A stretch of 64,000 bases of DNA from Gammaproteobacteria bacterium UBA7449 (GTDB lineage: Bacteria; Pseudomonadota; Gammaproteobacteria; Pseudomonadales; Pseudohongiellaceae), in the NCBI GenBank assembly GCA_002477465.1, contig DLPV01000028.1:48558-112557 (forward strand), written 5' to 3'. The notes beneath the pieces are model-generated. The model was not told where the DNA came from and made no database searches. It worked only from the letters and a program-made list of their open reading frames with translations. Below are positions 1-8,648 of this stretch, in pieces. The number at the start of each line of letters is the position of its first letter. Within the stretch, counting starts at the first letter, position 1. Position numbers and translations under genes: made by a program.

Positions 1-1
1 G

Positions 2-1033
2 GTCGCCTTGATCACGCCATTGTTGCTGCGAATTCAACAGAGCCTGGTCGCACTCATAAAGGAGCGAAACCTGAGCGCGGATTCCGCTAAACATGCCTGC
101 ATTGGCCATCCAGTCAACTTCGAAGGATCTGATCAAGGTCGAAATCAATTAGCCTTGACGCTACTAAGAGAAGCCTACGGTTACGCGAATTTCGAGCAGC
201 AAAGCCTTTACCCGGAACCAATTGCTGCCGCGCTTGGCTATTTGCACCAGAACCCTAATGCGACTCAGAAAACCATTCTGGCCGTAGATTTTGGCGGAGG
301 CACTCTGGATCTATGCCTGTTAAGGCGAACCGACCAGGTTTTCAAGGTGGTCACAACCCATGGCGTTGGTCTTGGCGGTGATCATATCGACCAGTTGCTA
401 TTCAGAGAGCTGTTGTTCCCGCTGCTAGGCAAAGGCGAGCGCTGGCGCCGCGCCGGCGAAGATCGCGAGATTGAAACAGCGTTCCCGTTTGAGGATTACG
501 AGGAGCTGCTGCTCAATTGGGCGATTAGTTATATGCTTAATCAGAACCGCTTTACCACGCCCCTGATGCAGAGAATTGAATATGGTGATGAAGCCGCCGT
601 GAAATTCCGCCGCCTTTATGACATGATCAAGAACAACTACAGCTATCTGGTTTTCCAGTCACTTAAGGATTTGAAAGCCACCCTTTCAAGTGCGACCACG
701 GCACGCCTGGATATTCCAGAGTTAGACATTGAATTAACCACCACCCGCGAACAGTTCGAATCAGTTATTGCGCCAATCCTGTCAAAACTTCAGGATGCCG
801 TCACTGCCATATTAAGAAAAGCCGACCTGCAATCGAGCGAGATAGAGCTGGTGATCCGCACCGGCGGCTCGTCTTTGATTCCGGCGGTTAAGCATTTGCT
901 TGAAGACCAGTTTCCGGGCAAAGTGATTGAGCACGATCCATTCACGAGTGTCGCGGCTGGCCTGGCAATCGCCGAATATCGAGGCTTGGGGGCCGACGAA
1001 TATAATGGACCAGAGTCGGTTAGCAAAATTTAG
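2..1033 (+). CDS. Hsp70-family protein, 3' part (5' end outside window)
   Basis: The reading frame is open to the left edge, so the N-terminal part with the first phosphate-binding loop is missing. The remaining 344 or so residues carry Hsp70 actin-fold ATPase signatures: EPIAAALGY, the phosphate-2 motif AVDFGGGTLDLCLL near residue 92, and the adenosine-side motif RTGGSSLIPAV followed by DPFTSVAAGLAIAEY near the C-terminus. There is no long substrate-binding domain after the ATPase, which fits the short YegD-like Hsp70 relatives and not DnaK. The role is probably chaperone-like ATPase activity, but the substrate is unknown. The next gene follows 18 bases later on the same strand. Confidence 0.8.
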   Translation, partial: VALITPLLLRIQQSLVALIKERNLSADSAKHACIGHPVNFEGSDQGRNQLALTLLREAYGYANFEQQSLYPEPIAAALGYLHQNPNATQKTILAVDFGGGTLDLCLLRRTDQVFKVVTTHGVGLGGDHIDQLLFRELLFPLLGKGERWRRAGEDREIETAFPFEDYEELLLNWAISYMLNQNRFTTPLMQRIEYGDEAAVKFRRLYDMIKNNYSYLVFQSLKDLKATLSSATTARLDIPELDIELTTTREQFESVIAPILSKLQDAVTAILRKADLQSSEIELVIRTGGSSLIPAVKHLLEDQFPGKVIEHDPFTSVAAGLAIAEYRGLGADEYNGPESVSKI

Positions 1034-1051
1034 CCACAGTAGAATCGCTTC

Positions 1052-2296
1052 ATGGATCTCATACTCTCCGCCATACCCTTCTTTCTGCTGCTCATTCTGC
1101 TTGAGCTTGGCTATGGTTACATGCGCGGACGCAACACTTACCGCCTGAATGACACCATCAACAGCCTGTCCATGGGCAGCCTGAGCCGACTGCAGGCCCT
1201 GGTGATTCTGGGAGCATCTGCATCCATCTATGAGTTTGTGGTGGCGGAGCTGCAGTTAACCCAACTCTCCGAGCAAAGCACTTGGGTGTGGATATCTGCC
1301 CTCGTGCTCTATGATTTCGCCTATTATTGGAAACACCGATGGGGTCACGAGGTCGCGCTGTTCTGGGGGGCTCACGTCGCGCATCACCAAAGTGAAGACT
1401 TCAATCTCGGAACCGCACTGCGTCAAACCAGCATGGATTTCTACGGGTTCTTGTTCTACCTGCCTTTTTTCCTATTGGGCTATCCGAGTGAAGTTCTGTT
1501 CACCGTAGTCAGCCTGAACCTGATCTATCAATTCTGGGTTCACACCGAACACGTTCCCAAGCTGGGTCCAATAGAGTGGGTGTTTGTCACGCCTTCTAAC
1601 CATCGCGTGCACCATGGCCGCAATGCCTTGTACGTGGATCGCAACTATGGCGGTGTATTTATAATCTGGGATCGAATTTTCGGCACTTTTCAAGACGAAT
1701 TGGAAGCAGAACCAGTCTACTTTGGGCTACGCAAACCGCTCAATAGCTGGAATCCGCTGTGGGCGAATGTGCATGTATACTGGCGTCTGATCCTGGACTG
1801 TGTCGCAGTGCCAGGATTAAAGAACAAGCTGCTGCTCTCTTTGCGTGCGCCCGGTTGGCGTGCACAGAACCAATCCACCAGCTGCAGGCAGAAGCGACTG
1901 CAGGCTGATCTCAGAGCGAAATTTAATCCACGCATTAGCACGTTTTCGCGCTATTACACGCTAATCCAGTTCTTTGCGACCGTGGGTTTAAGCCTTTACG
2001 TACTAATAAACGCTGCAGCCTGGGCCTATCTGGATTGTCTCGTGGCCGTCTGCTTTCTTGCCTTCACCTACTTCGTTCATGGCTGCTGGCTCGAGGGCCG
2101 TCGCTATGGCGTATTACTGGAGGGTTTCAGGTTATTGCTGGCCTCTGCTATCTGCCTTTATTTCGTCGCGGGCACCGACACGCAGCTATTCGCACTCGCC
2201 TATCTCATGACATCCGTTGTTAGCCTCATCATTGGCAGAGCTGACTCTGATAGTGGAGTCACTGAGGGTGTGACTATTGGCTCAGGGGCTGCCTAG
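1052..2296 (+). CDS. Sterol desaturase / fatty acid hydroxylase family membrane protein
   Basis: This 414-residue integral membrane protein has the eight-histidine di-iron signature of the fatty acid hydroxylase superfamily: H95xxxH99, H108xxH111H112 and H184xxH187H188. Hydrophobic segments lie near residues 4-20, 45-65, 78-92 and 130-160, with further ones after residue 310. The family hydroxylates or desaturates lipid substrates using O2 at a di-iron centre. The actual substrate cannot be read from sequence. The C-terminal extension of about 100 hydrophobic residues is longer than in minimal family members. The gene converges on the minus-strand gene ending at 2303, with only 6 bases between them. 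Confidence 0.85.
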   Translation: MDLILSAIPFFLLLILLELGYGYMRGRNTYRLNDTINSLSMGSLSRLQALVILGASASIYEFVVAELQLTQLSEQSTWVWISALVLYDFAYYWKHRWGHEVALFWGAHVAHHQSEDFNLGTALRQTSMDFYGFLFYLPFFLLGYPSEVLFTVVSLNLIYQFWVHTEHVPKLGPIEWVFVTPSNHRVHHGRNALYVDRNYGGVFIIWDRIFGTFQDELEAEPVYFGLRKPLNSWNPLWANVHVYWRLILDCVAVPGLKNKLLLSLRAPGWRAQNQSTSCRQKRLQADLRAKFNPRISTFSRYYTLIQFFATVGLSLYVLINAAAWAYLDCLVAVCFLAFTYFVHGCWLEGRRYGVLLEGFRLLLASAICLYFVAGTDTQLFALAYLMTSVVSLIIGRADSDSGVTEGVTIGSGAA

Positions 2297-2302
2297 TTCT
2301 GG

Positions 2303-3043
2303 CTAAATGCGGTCCAGAGGAAACACCGCTATGAGAGTGCCAGCTTCCGGATCCCTGACTTCAAACTGAGCCTGGGTTGCGCTGCTCAAAGCATCAGTAA
2401 AGCTTGTCCCATCATCCAGATTAGAGATTATAAAAACCACATTGCCTTCGATTCCCCGAGCAGGTGGCAACGCTATCGGGTTAAAAAGGTAGTTGCCGTT
2501 GCGACTCAGCATACCCTGTACTGATGCTTCGACACTCAAGCCGGTTCCCGGAATTCGTCCACGCACCCCCCTGAACAGGGCGTCCCCGCCATTGGCGCCA
2601 GTCATGCGCAGGAATACGTTTACATACTGTGTATAGAGCCCTTCATTACGCAGGCTGACATTTGGCGTATATATCGGATAAGTGAAACCTACTTCCACGA
2701 TACCATTGCTTGACGCATCGGTGATGAGCTCGCTACTCAGCTGCTCGCCCGACACCCCTCCGCTACTTTGCTGCGGCAACAAGACTAAAAAATAGACAAA
2801 AACTGGCAGAAGCGCTGGCAGGCATACAACCAGTCCATAGGTTCCAGGTCGCCCATAAAAAAGAGGGTTGAGTGGGAATACGGCCACTAGTGCCGCGAAA
2901 ATGGAAAAATTGAGAATCAAGGCCCGGACCACCAGCACTTGACCGCCCACAATTTCAGGATTGCGGACAAAGCCAATCAACACCGAAACAGCAAGCAGAA
3001 ACGCCACTAGACTGATGACTAGCTGTCGGATTGAAATTTTCAT
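2303..3043 (-). CDS. Hypothetical membrane protein with extracytoplasmic C-terminal domain
   Basis: I do not recognise this 246-residue protein. The first ~100 residues hold three hydrophobic segments (about 9-25, 37-57 and 70-90). The rest is a soluble, beta-rich-looking segment with many Ser, Gly, Asn and Val residues, probably outside the cytoplasm. The gene starts 11 bases downstream of the lipA stop on the same strand, so it may be the last gene of the lipoate/peptidoglycan cluster. That position does not by itself give a function. Confidence 0.6.
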   Translation of the reverse strand: MKISIRQLVISLVAFLLAVSVLIGFVRNPEIVGGQVLVVRALILNFSIFAALVAVFPLNPLFYGRPGTYGLVVCLPALLPVFVYFLVLLPQQSSGGVSGEQLSSELITDASSNGIVEVGFTYPIYTPNVSLRNEGLYTQYVNVFLRMTGANGGDALFRGVRGRIPGTGLSVEASVQGMLSRNGNYLFNPIALPPARGIEGNVVFIISNLDDGTSFTDALSSATQAQFEVRDPEAGTLIAVFPLDRI

Positions 3044-3054
3044 GCCCTGCTGTC

Positions 3055-4020
3055 TCAGGTTACAGCTTCCCCATAGGCCTGTTTGTCCGCATGGTAAGAA
3101 GATCGCACTAACGGCCCGCTAGCAACTTGTTTGAATCCCAGCGCCTCACCGAATTCACGCAATTCATCGAATTCAGATGGATGGACAAACCGCTCGACCT
3201 TGAGATGGTCTTTACTGGGCTGCAAATACTGACCCAGGGTAATCATGTCCACCTCGTGCGCCTTAAGATCCTTCAGTACCTCTTTAACTTCTTCCTTGGT
3301 TTCACCCAATCCCAACATTAAGCCTGACTTGGTCACGACATCCGGGCAACGAGCCTTGTAAGCCTTGAGTAAATCCAGGGACCACTGGTAGTCAGCACCG
3401 GGCCGTGCCTGGCGGTACATTCTGGGTATAGTTTCGAGGTTGTGATTGAACACATCTGGCGGCGTTTGCTGCAGTATGTCCAAGGCGATATCCATACGGC
3501 CCCGAAAATCCGGCACCAATACTTCCACCTGGGTTTCCGGATTGAAATACCGGGTTTGGGTAATACAGTCAGCGAAATGCTGGGCGCCACTATCCTTGAG
3601 GTCGTCCCGGTCTACAGAAGTAATCACCACATAACTGAGCCCCATTTCCTTGATTGCTACAGCCAATTCCCTGGGCTCGTTAACATCAAGCTCACGCGGC
3701 TTTCCGTGGGCGACATCGCAGAACGGGCAGCGACGGGTGCAGATGTCACCCATGATCATAAAAGTCGCCGTGCCGTTGCTGAAGCATTCACCAAGATTTG
3801 GACAGGAAGCTTCCTCACACACTGAGGCCAGCTTGTGCTCCCTCAATTTTTGCTTGATATGACTGATCTTGGGGGAAGCGGGGATTTTCACTCGTATCCA
3901 GTCAGGCTTACTGGGCAACTCCGTGGTTGGAATTACTTTTACCGGGATGCGGCGAACCTTGTCATAGCCTCTAAGCTTTTCGCCCTCTACCAGCACGTTC
4001 CGCCGTTTGCGTTCTGCCAT
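3055..4020 (-). CDS. lipA: Lipoyl synthase LipA
   Basis: A radical-SAM enzyme that inserts two sulfurs into protein-bound octanoyl groups to make the lipoyl cofactor. Both iron-sulfur cluster motifs are intact: the auxiliary cluster cysteines C68, C73 and C79 (CEEASCPNLGEC) and the radical-SAM cysteines C94, C98 and C101 (CTRRCPFC). The 321-residue length is normal. It follows lipB on the same strand after a gap of 89 bases. Its products are needed by AceF, encoded at 43.2 kb in this window, which carries two lipoyl domains. Confidence 0.97.
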   Translation of the reverse strand: MAERKRRNVLVEGEKLRGYDKVRRIPVKVIPTTELPSKPDWIRVKIPASPKISHIKQKLREHKLASVCEEASCPNLGECFSNGTATFMIMGDICTRRCPFCDVAHGKPRELDVNEPRELAVAIKEMGLSYVVITSVDRDDLKDSGAQHFADCITQTRYFNPETQVEVLVPDFRGRMDIALDILQQTPPDVFNHNLETIPRMYRQARPGADYQWSLDLLKAYKARCPDVVTKSGLMLGLGETKEEVKEVLKDLKAHEVDMITLGQYLQPSKDHLKVERFVHPSEFDELREFGEALGFKQVASGPLVRSSYHADKQAYGEAVT

Positions 4021-4109
4021 GTTATAAATATCCCATCTTTACTTGCGTGAATATCGCGCCACTCGCGATCCGGCTCTGGCTGGGATTACTCAGCTGCTTG
4101 TTAAGCGCC

Positions 4110-4841
4110 TTATTCAGCGGCTCCCTGGCCTGACTTATCCCCACCTGGCTTATCATAGTGGGCCTGATAGCCCAAACCATTCAGTAGCGCATCAGTGAGC
4201 CGCTTACTGACGGCCTGCAGCAGATGATCATCGGCTGGATAAAAATCAGCTATCTGGGCAACTTCCAGTTTTTCGAACCCGCAGGGGTTAATGTTTTTAA
4301 AGGGACCCAGGTCCATGTTCACATTGAGGCTGAGGCCGTGATAACTCCAACCATTCTTAATGCGTAACCCCAGAGCAGCGATTTTAGCATCTTTAACGTA
4401 TACGCCGGGAGCGCCGGGTCGGGTTTTTGCCTCAATATTGTAACTGGCCAGGGTGGTAATAATCTCCTGCTCTATCAGGTCAACCAGACCTCGCACCCCC
4501 ATTTTGCGCCGCCGCACATCGATCAACAGATAAACCACCAACTGGCCGGGCCCGTGGTAAGTCACTTGGCCGCCTCGGTCTACCTGAACGACGGGGATGT
4601 CTCCTGGATTCAGGATGTGCTCGGCTTTACCAGCCTGCCCTTGGGTATAAACAGGCTTGTGGCTGAGCAGCCAGACCTCATCGGCGCGGCCCTCTCGCGG
4701 GTGTTCGGCAAGATAGCGCATGGCCTGCCAGATTGGCTCATAGTCCTGCATACCGAGCCTGCGCACGATTAATTCAGGCGCGGACTGAGAATCACGGGTA
4801 TCAGGGATTGCGCGGAACCACTTGTACTGGGAGAGCTGCAA
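4110..4841 (-). CDS. lipB: Octanoyltransferase LipB
   Basis: Transfers octanoate from acyl carrier protein to the lipoyl domains of 2-oxoacid dehydrogenases, the step before LipA. The family motif RGGQVTYHGPGQ lies at residues 89-100. The catalytic lysine is K153 and the acyl-thioester cysteine is C187 in NPCGFEK. The protein has 243 residues, with about 20 extra N-terminal residues compared with E. coli LipB, so an internal start is possible. The stop lies one base from the start region of the adjacent ybeD-like gene, consistent with translational coupling. Confidence 0.96.
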   Translation of the reverse strand: MQLSQYKWFRAIPDTRDSQSAPELIVRRLGMQDYEPIWQAMRYLAEHPREGRADEVWLLSHKPVYTQGQAGKAEHILNPGDIPVVQVDRGGQVTYHGPGQLVVYLLIDVRRRKMGVRGLVDLIEQEIITTLASYNIEAKTRPGAPGVYVKDAKIAALGLRIKNGWSYHGLSLNVNMDLGPFKNINPCGFEKLEVAQIADFYPADDHLLQAVSKRLTDALLNGLGYQAHYDKPGGDKSGQGAAE

Positions 4842-4842
4842 C

Positions 4843-5157
4843 CTACAGCACCAGCTTAACGCTTTCGATCTCTTTCAGATCAGTGAAAATATTCTGCAGC
4901 TGTTCCTCTCCAGTCGCGGCAATGGTCACCGTGATGGAAACATAGTTTTTCTGTTTGCTGGGCCTGGCCTGGATTAATTCTGAATCCAGCGCACCTGTAT
5001 GCCGCTCGATAGCCGCCAGCACTTTCTCCCGAAAATCGCTGACCGCATGACCGATTACCTTGATTGGGTAGAGACAGGGAAACTCAATCTTGGGCGGCGC
5101 TTCTTCAGCACCAGTGGACTGGTCATCGCTAGATTCAGGCCCGGATTCACCATGCAT
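4843..5157 (-). CDS. ybeD: YbeD/DUF493 family protein
   Basis: A small 104-residue protein with an acidic N-terminal tail of about 22 residues followed by the DUF493 fold (KIEFPCLYPIKVIGHA...). E. coli YbeD is about 87 residues and lies between dacA and lipB, as this gene does. The family has an ACT-like ferredoxin fold and is often discussed as a possible regulator of lipoate synthesis, though its role is not settled. It sits 9 bases after the dacA stop in the same direction and is almost certainly cotranscribed. Confidence 0.88.
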   Translation of the reverse strand: MHGESGPESSDDQSTGAEEAPPKIEFPCLYPIKVIGHAVSDFREKVLAAIERHTGALDSELIQARPSKQKNYVSITVTIAATGEEQLQNIFTDLKEIESVKLVL

Positions 5158-5166
5158 AGCAGCAAC

Positions 5167-6357
5167 TCACTCCGAAAAGGAGTCATTGAACATCCAGTTG
5201 ATCCAATCAACGAAACGCTTGAAGGCGCCGCCCTCTGCCACTTCTTGCACAGCGACGACATCCCCGCTATGGATCATCTCATTCTCAAGCATGACATTGA
5301 CTACTCCCATTACCTGACCCTCCTGTACCGGGGCCTGGATAATTTCATCTACATCTACGGTCGCAGTCATTGCCTCAGCCTGGCCACGGGGGATCGTGAC
5401 ATAGACTTCTTCCTTAATTGCAAGATCCACAGAGTCGCGTTCACCCGCATACACCGGCAACGACGTCAGCACCTGGTTGGCGTCATAAAGCTTATGGGTT
5501 TCAAAATAGCGGAAGCCATAGGTGAGCAACTTCTGGGTTTCAATGGCCCTAGCCTCTTCACTCGCCGTGCCCATTACAACTGAAATGAGACGCATGCCCT
5601 CACGTTCAGCGGACGCCACCAGGCAATAACCCGCGGCATCAGTCCACCCGGTCTTCATGCCGTCAACATTACGATCACGGAACAACAGCGTATTGCGATT
5701 GCTTTGACGGATATTGTTATAGGTAAACTCGCGCTCAGCATACATCGCATAGAACTGCCCATGACGCTGAATCGTCGCGGTAGCAAGGATTGAGAGATCT
5801 CGCGCAGACATTGTGTTGTAGTAAAGCTCGGTATCCAGGCCGCTCGCATTCATGAAGAAGCTGCTGTTCATCCCCAGCACTTCTGCATACTGGTTCATCA
5901 TGTCTGCGAAGGCGTCTTCGCTGCCGGCAATATGTTCAGCCATAGCAACGCTGGCGTCATTACCTGATTGAATTATGATCCCGCGCAGCAGATCTTCGAC
6001 GCTGACCTGTGAATTGACATCAACGAACATCTTCGAGCCTTCCATACGCCAGGCTTTTTCGCTGATATGCACCATATCATTGAGGCCAAGATTGCCATTG
6101 ATAATTTCTTCAATGGCGATGTAGGCCGTCATGATCTTGGTAAGACTGGCAGGGGGTAAAGGCTCGTCGGCATTCTCTTCAACAATGATGTGGCCCGTCT
6201 TGGCATCCAGGAGGACATAGCTGGTCGCAGCAACATCTGGCGCACGGGGAATGATAGCCTGCGCCGAAGCCTGTGAGACAACTCCCAGGCCGATCAGGAC
6301 ACTGGTAATGAAACCGAGAATAGACTGAATGTTCTTTACGGACATAAAGAATCCCAT
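5167..6357 (-). CDS. dacA: D-alanyl-D-alanine carboxypeptidase (PBP5/6 family)
   Basis: A periplasmic penicillin-binding protein that trims the terminal D-Ala from peptidoglycan pentapeptides. A signal peptide covers about residues 6-33 (hydrophobic stretch ending ASAQA). The three active-site motifs are S71-L-T-K74, S131-G-N133 and K235-T-G237. A PBP5 C-terminal beta domain follows. A second ATG at codon 5 could be the true start. It lies in the conserved order rlpA-dacA-ybeD-lipB. Membrane anchoring by a C-terminal amphipathic helix is typical of the family, and the tail here (FKRFVDWINWMFNDSF) fits this. Confidence 0.96.
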   Translation of the reverse strand: MGFFMSVKNIQSILGFITSVLIGLGVVSQASAQAIIPRAPDVAATSYVLLDAKTGHIIVEENADEPLPPASLTKIMTAYIAIEEIINGNLGLNDMVHISEKAWRMEGSKMFVDVNSQVSVEDLLRGIIIQSGNDASVAMAEHIAGSEDAFADMMNQYAEVLGMNSSFFMNASGLDTELYYNTMSARDLSILATATIQRHGQFYAMYAEREFTYNNIRQSNRNTLLFRDRNVDGMKTGWTDAAGYCLVASAEREGMRLISVVMGTASEEARAIETQKLLTYGFRYFETHKLYDANQVLTSLPVYAGERDSVDLAIKEEVYVTIPRGQAEAMTATVDVDEIIQAPVQEGQVMGVVNVMLENEMIHSGDVVAVQEVAEGGAFKRFVDWINWMFNDSFSE

Positions 6358-6451
6358 TTAGTAAAGTCTGAACAATTGAAACTGCGAGGCGCGGCAACAC
6401 CGGCGATCGGACTGAAACTGAAGAATCTGAAAACTTGGGTTCACAGCAAAG

Positions 6452-7336
6452 CTACTCCGTAATAGTGTACGGGCTTCCCAGGTTGGCAGCAACCACGCGC
6501 TGACTAAGCTGACGAATTTCGCCGGCATCACTCACAGGACCAACTCGCACCCGGTGTAGCACACCACTCGAACTGCTGTTCACAGTACGTATAAATACTG
6601 GCCGCTGGGTGAAGCGCCGCACCTGATCCGAAACTCGCTGCGCAGTCTGCAGTTCGGAAAAAGCGCCTATCTGAAGGTACTTGTCTCCAGAGCTGGCAGG
6701 TTCGCGCCCGCCGATATCGGGCAGGCTGGCGGATTCACCGCCAGTGCTGACCGAGCGGAAGTTATCATCACTGACCACGATGGATTCCAAGTGCACGCGA
6801 GCGGTTCCCCGCTCGGCATAGCCGAGTTTCATTGCAGCGGCGTAGGAGAGATCGACGATACGGTCACCATGAAAAGGACCTCTGTCATTCACCCTCACAA
6901 TCAGGGATCGATTGTTGTCCAGATTCGTCACCCTTAGAAAGCTGGGGATCGGCAGGGATTTATGCGCTGCCGAGGCCATGTACATATCAAAGACTTCACC
7001 ATTTGAAGTCTTGTGGCCATGGAATTTCTCTCCGTACCAGGATGCGACCCCACGCTCGCTATAACCGCGCTCGGTTGGTAGCACGGTGTAGGTTTTCCCA
7101 AGCACGGTATAGGGGCTGCGATTTCCTGCCATGGTGCGATTTATCGGCTCAGGAACTACTTCAGGAATAGCTGCAATATTCACATCTCGCGACGGCGCAC
7201 GATCCTGCTGGATACTGTAGCGCCCGCCGGTGCTCGCCGTGGGAGCAGGCGCTGAACTACAGGCGACAAATAGCAACAACCCCGCGAGGCTGAAGGCGAG
7301 GCGTTGCCAGCGCCGGAATGGAAGAACTTTCAACAT
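6452..7336 (-). CDS. rlpA: RlpA septal ring lipoprotein / lytic transglycosylase
   Basis: A 294-residue lipoprotein. The signal peptide ends in a lipobox (LFVAC, Cys near residue 26). The double-psi beta-barrel domain begins at GVASWYGEKFHG (about residue 96) and contains the RVNDRGPF motif. A SPOR domain occupies the last ~75 residues (YLQIGAFSEL...). In Pseudomonas, RlpA is a lytic transglycosylase acting on stem-peptide-free glycan at the septum, and SPOR binds such denuded glycan. It follows rodA after a 163-base gap and precedes dacA. Confidence 0.95.
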   Translation of the reverse strand: MLKVLPFRRWQRLAFSLAGLLLFVACSSAPAPTASTGGRYSIQQDRAPSRDVNIAAIPEVVPEPINRTMAGNRSPYTVLGKTYTVLPTERGYSERGVASWYGEKFHGHKTSNGEVFDMYMASAAHKSLPIPSFLRVTNLDNNRSLIVRVNDRGPFHGDRIVDLSYAAAMKLGYAERGTARVHLESIVVSDDNFRSVSTGGESASLPDIGGREPASSGDKYLQIGAFSELQTAQRVSDQVRRFTQRPVFIRTVNSSSSGVLHRVRVGPVSDAGEIRQLSQRVVAANLGSPYTITE

Positions 7337-7499
7337 GTTCGAATACTCGGGAAAAACCAGTTAAGTTAGTTACTTAGCGTCCAAAGCAGAGAATGTTTTA
7401 ACGTTCAGGGGTCAGACACAACGCAGCAGTCGACAAGTTTGCGCCGCAGCGCCGGCCTGACATCGGTATCTTTAATATTTTTCTATAAATATCATAGAG

Positions 7500-8648
7500 T
7501 TAACTATATCGCTTCCTGTCATGAGTCTGAATAGACATGAGCAGGCCAAAACCAACGAAAAGGGTGACAACGGAGGTCCCACCACGACTTATTAGCGGCA
7601 GCGGCAAACCGATAACCGGCACCAGACCCGACACCATGGCCATGTTCATAAAAACATACAGGAAAAATGTCAGGGTAATACTGCCTGCCAGAAGGCGGCT
7701 GAACATATCTTTGGCAGCATAGGCAATATAGAAGCCACGCACCAAGACAAACAAATATAGACAAACCAGGAGCAGCACCCCTAACAGGCCGAATTCCTCT
7801 GCCAACACCGCAAGGATAAAATCGGTATTGCTCTCGGGAATAAAATCGAGATGGGACTGTGCGCCATTACCATAGCCCTTGCCATAGACTCCCCCGGAAC
7901 CGATGGCAATCTGCGACTGGATGATATTGTAGCCAGCGCCTGTTGGATCCCGGGAAGGATCAAAGAAAGTCAGTATGCGGTTCTTCTGGTGCGCCTGGGC
8001 TAAAAAAACGAACCATGCTGGCGACGCGAGCAGCCCAGCTATCAAGCCAGTAATGACGATGCGCCAGCGAATTCCCGCTAGCAAGATGACGAAAACACCG
8101 GACATGAACACCATGATGGCGGTTCCGGTATCGTTCTGCAGAACAATTAACCCTACAGGCAATGCGATCATCAGTGCTGACCAGAACAGGTGTTTGAAAC
8201 GCGGCGGCAAAGGGCGGCTTGCCAGATACCAGGCCAGTAACATCGGCACCACAAATTTCATTATCTCCGAGGGCTGAAATCTCGGCAGGCCCGGCAGATC
8301 AATCCAACTTTTGGCGCCATTCACCACCTCGCCAACTAACAAGACCAGCACCAGCAGTCCAAGCCCGGCTGCGTACATGGAGGGCGCCCAGCGTCGATAG
8401 AAATGCACATTGAACTGGGCAACCAGAAACATGACCACCAGTCCTACCACCATCATCATGGTCTGACGGCGCACCATCACCTCATCACCATCGCTAGCGC
8501 TATACAGTACGAATAAACCAAACCCGCACAGCAACAAAATGCCAACCAACAGCGGTGGATCGGTGTGGAGAACTCGCCAGATCTTGGCGCCGTGCCGCTT
8601 GAGAGCATGAAAACTGGTGGTCTGGCGGCCGAAATCCTGATTAATCAT
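7500..8648 (-). CDS. rodA: RodA (MrdB), SEDS peptidoglycan glycosyltransferase
   Basis: The elongasome glycan polymerase, partner of PBP2. I place the start at the ATG at 8648 (MINQDFGRQ), which overlaps the mrdA stop by 8 bases; a longer in-frame start at 8714 would reach 66 bases further into mrdA. The resulting 382-residue protein is highly hydrophobic with about ten membrane segments. It has SEDS features such as FQPSEIMKF and the C-terminal LPLISRGGTS segment. The overlap with mrdA implies coupled translation. Confidence 0.95.
   Translation of the reverse strand: MINQDFGRQTTSFHALKRHGAKIWRVLHTDPPLLVGILLLCGFGLFVLYSASDGDEVMVRRQTMMMVVGLVVMFLVAQFNVHFYRRWAPSMYAAGLGLLVLVLLVGEVVNGAKSWIDLPGLPRFQPSEIMKFVVPMLLAWYLASRPLPPRFKHLFWSALMIALPVGLIVLQNDTGTAIMVFMSGVFVILLAGIRWRIVITGLIAGLLASPAWFVFLAQAHQKNRILTFFDPSRDPTGAGYNIIQSQIAIGSGGVYGKGYGNGAQSHLDFIPESNTDFILAVLAEEFGLLGVLLLVCLYLFVLVRGFYIAYAAKDMFSRLLAGSITLTFFLYVFMNMAMVSGLVPVIGLPLPLISRGGTSVVTLFVGFGLLMSIQTHDRKRYS

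Noticed and set aside
4999..5583. Plus-strand open frame of 194 codons opposite dacA and ybeD
   Set aside because: It overlaps two clear genes on the other strand and has no recognisable motif.
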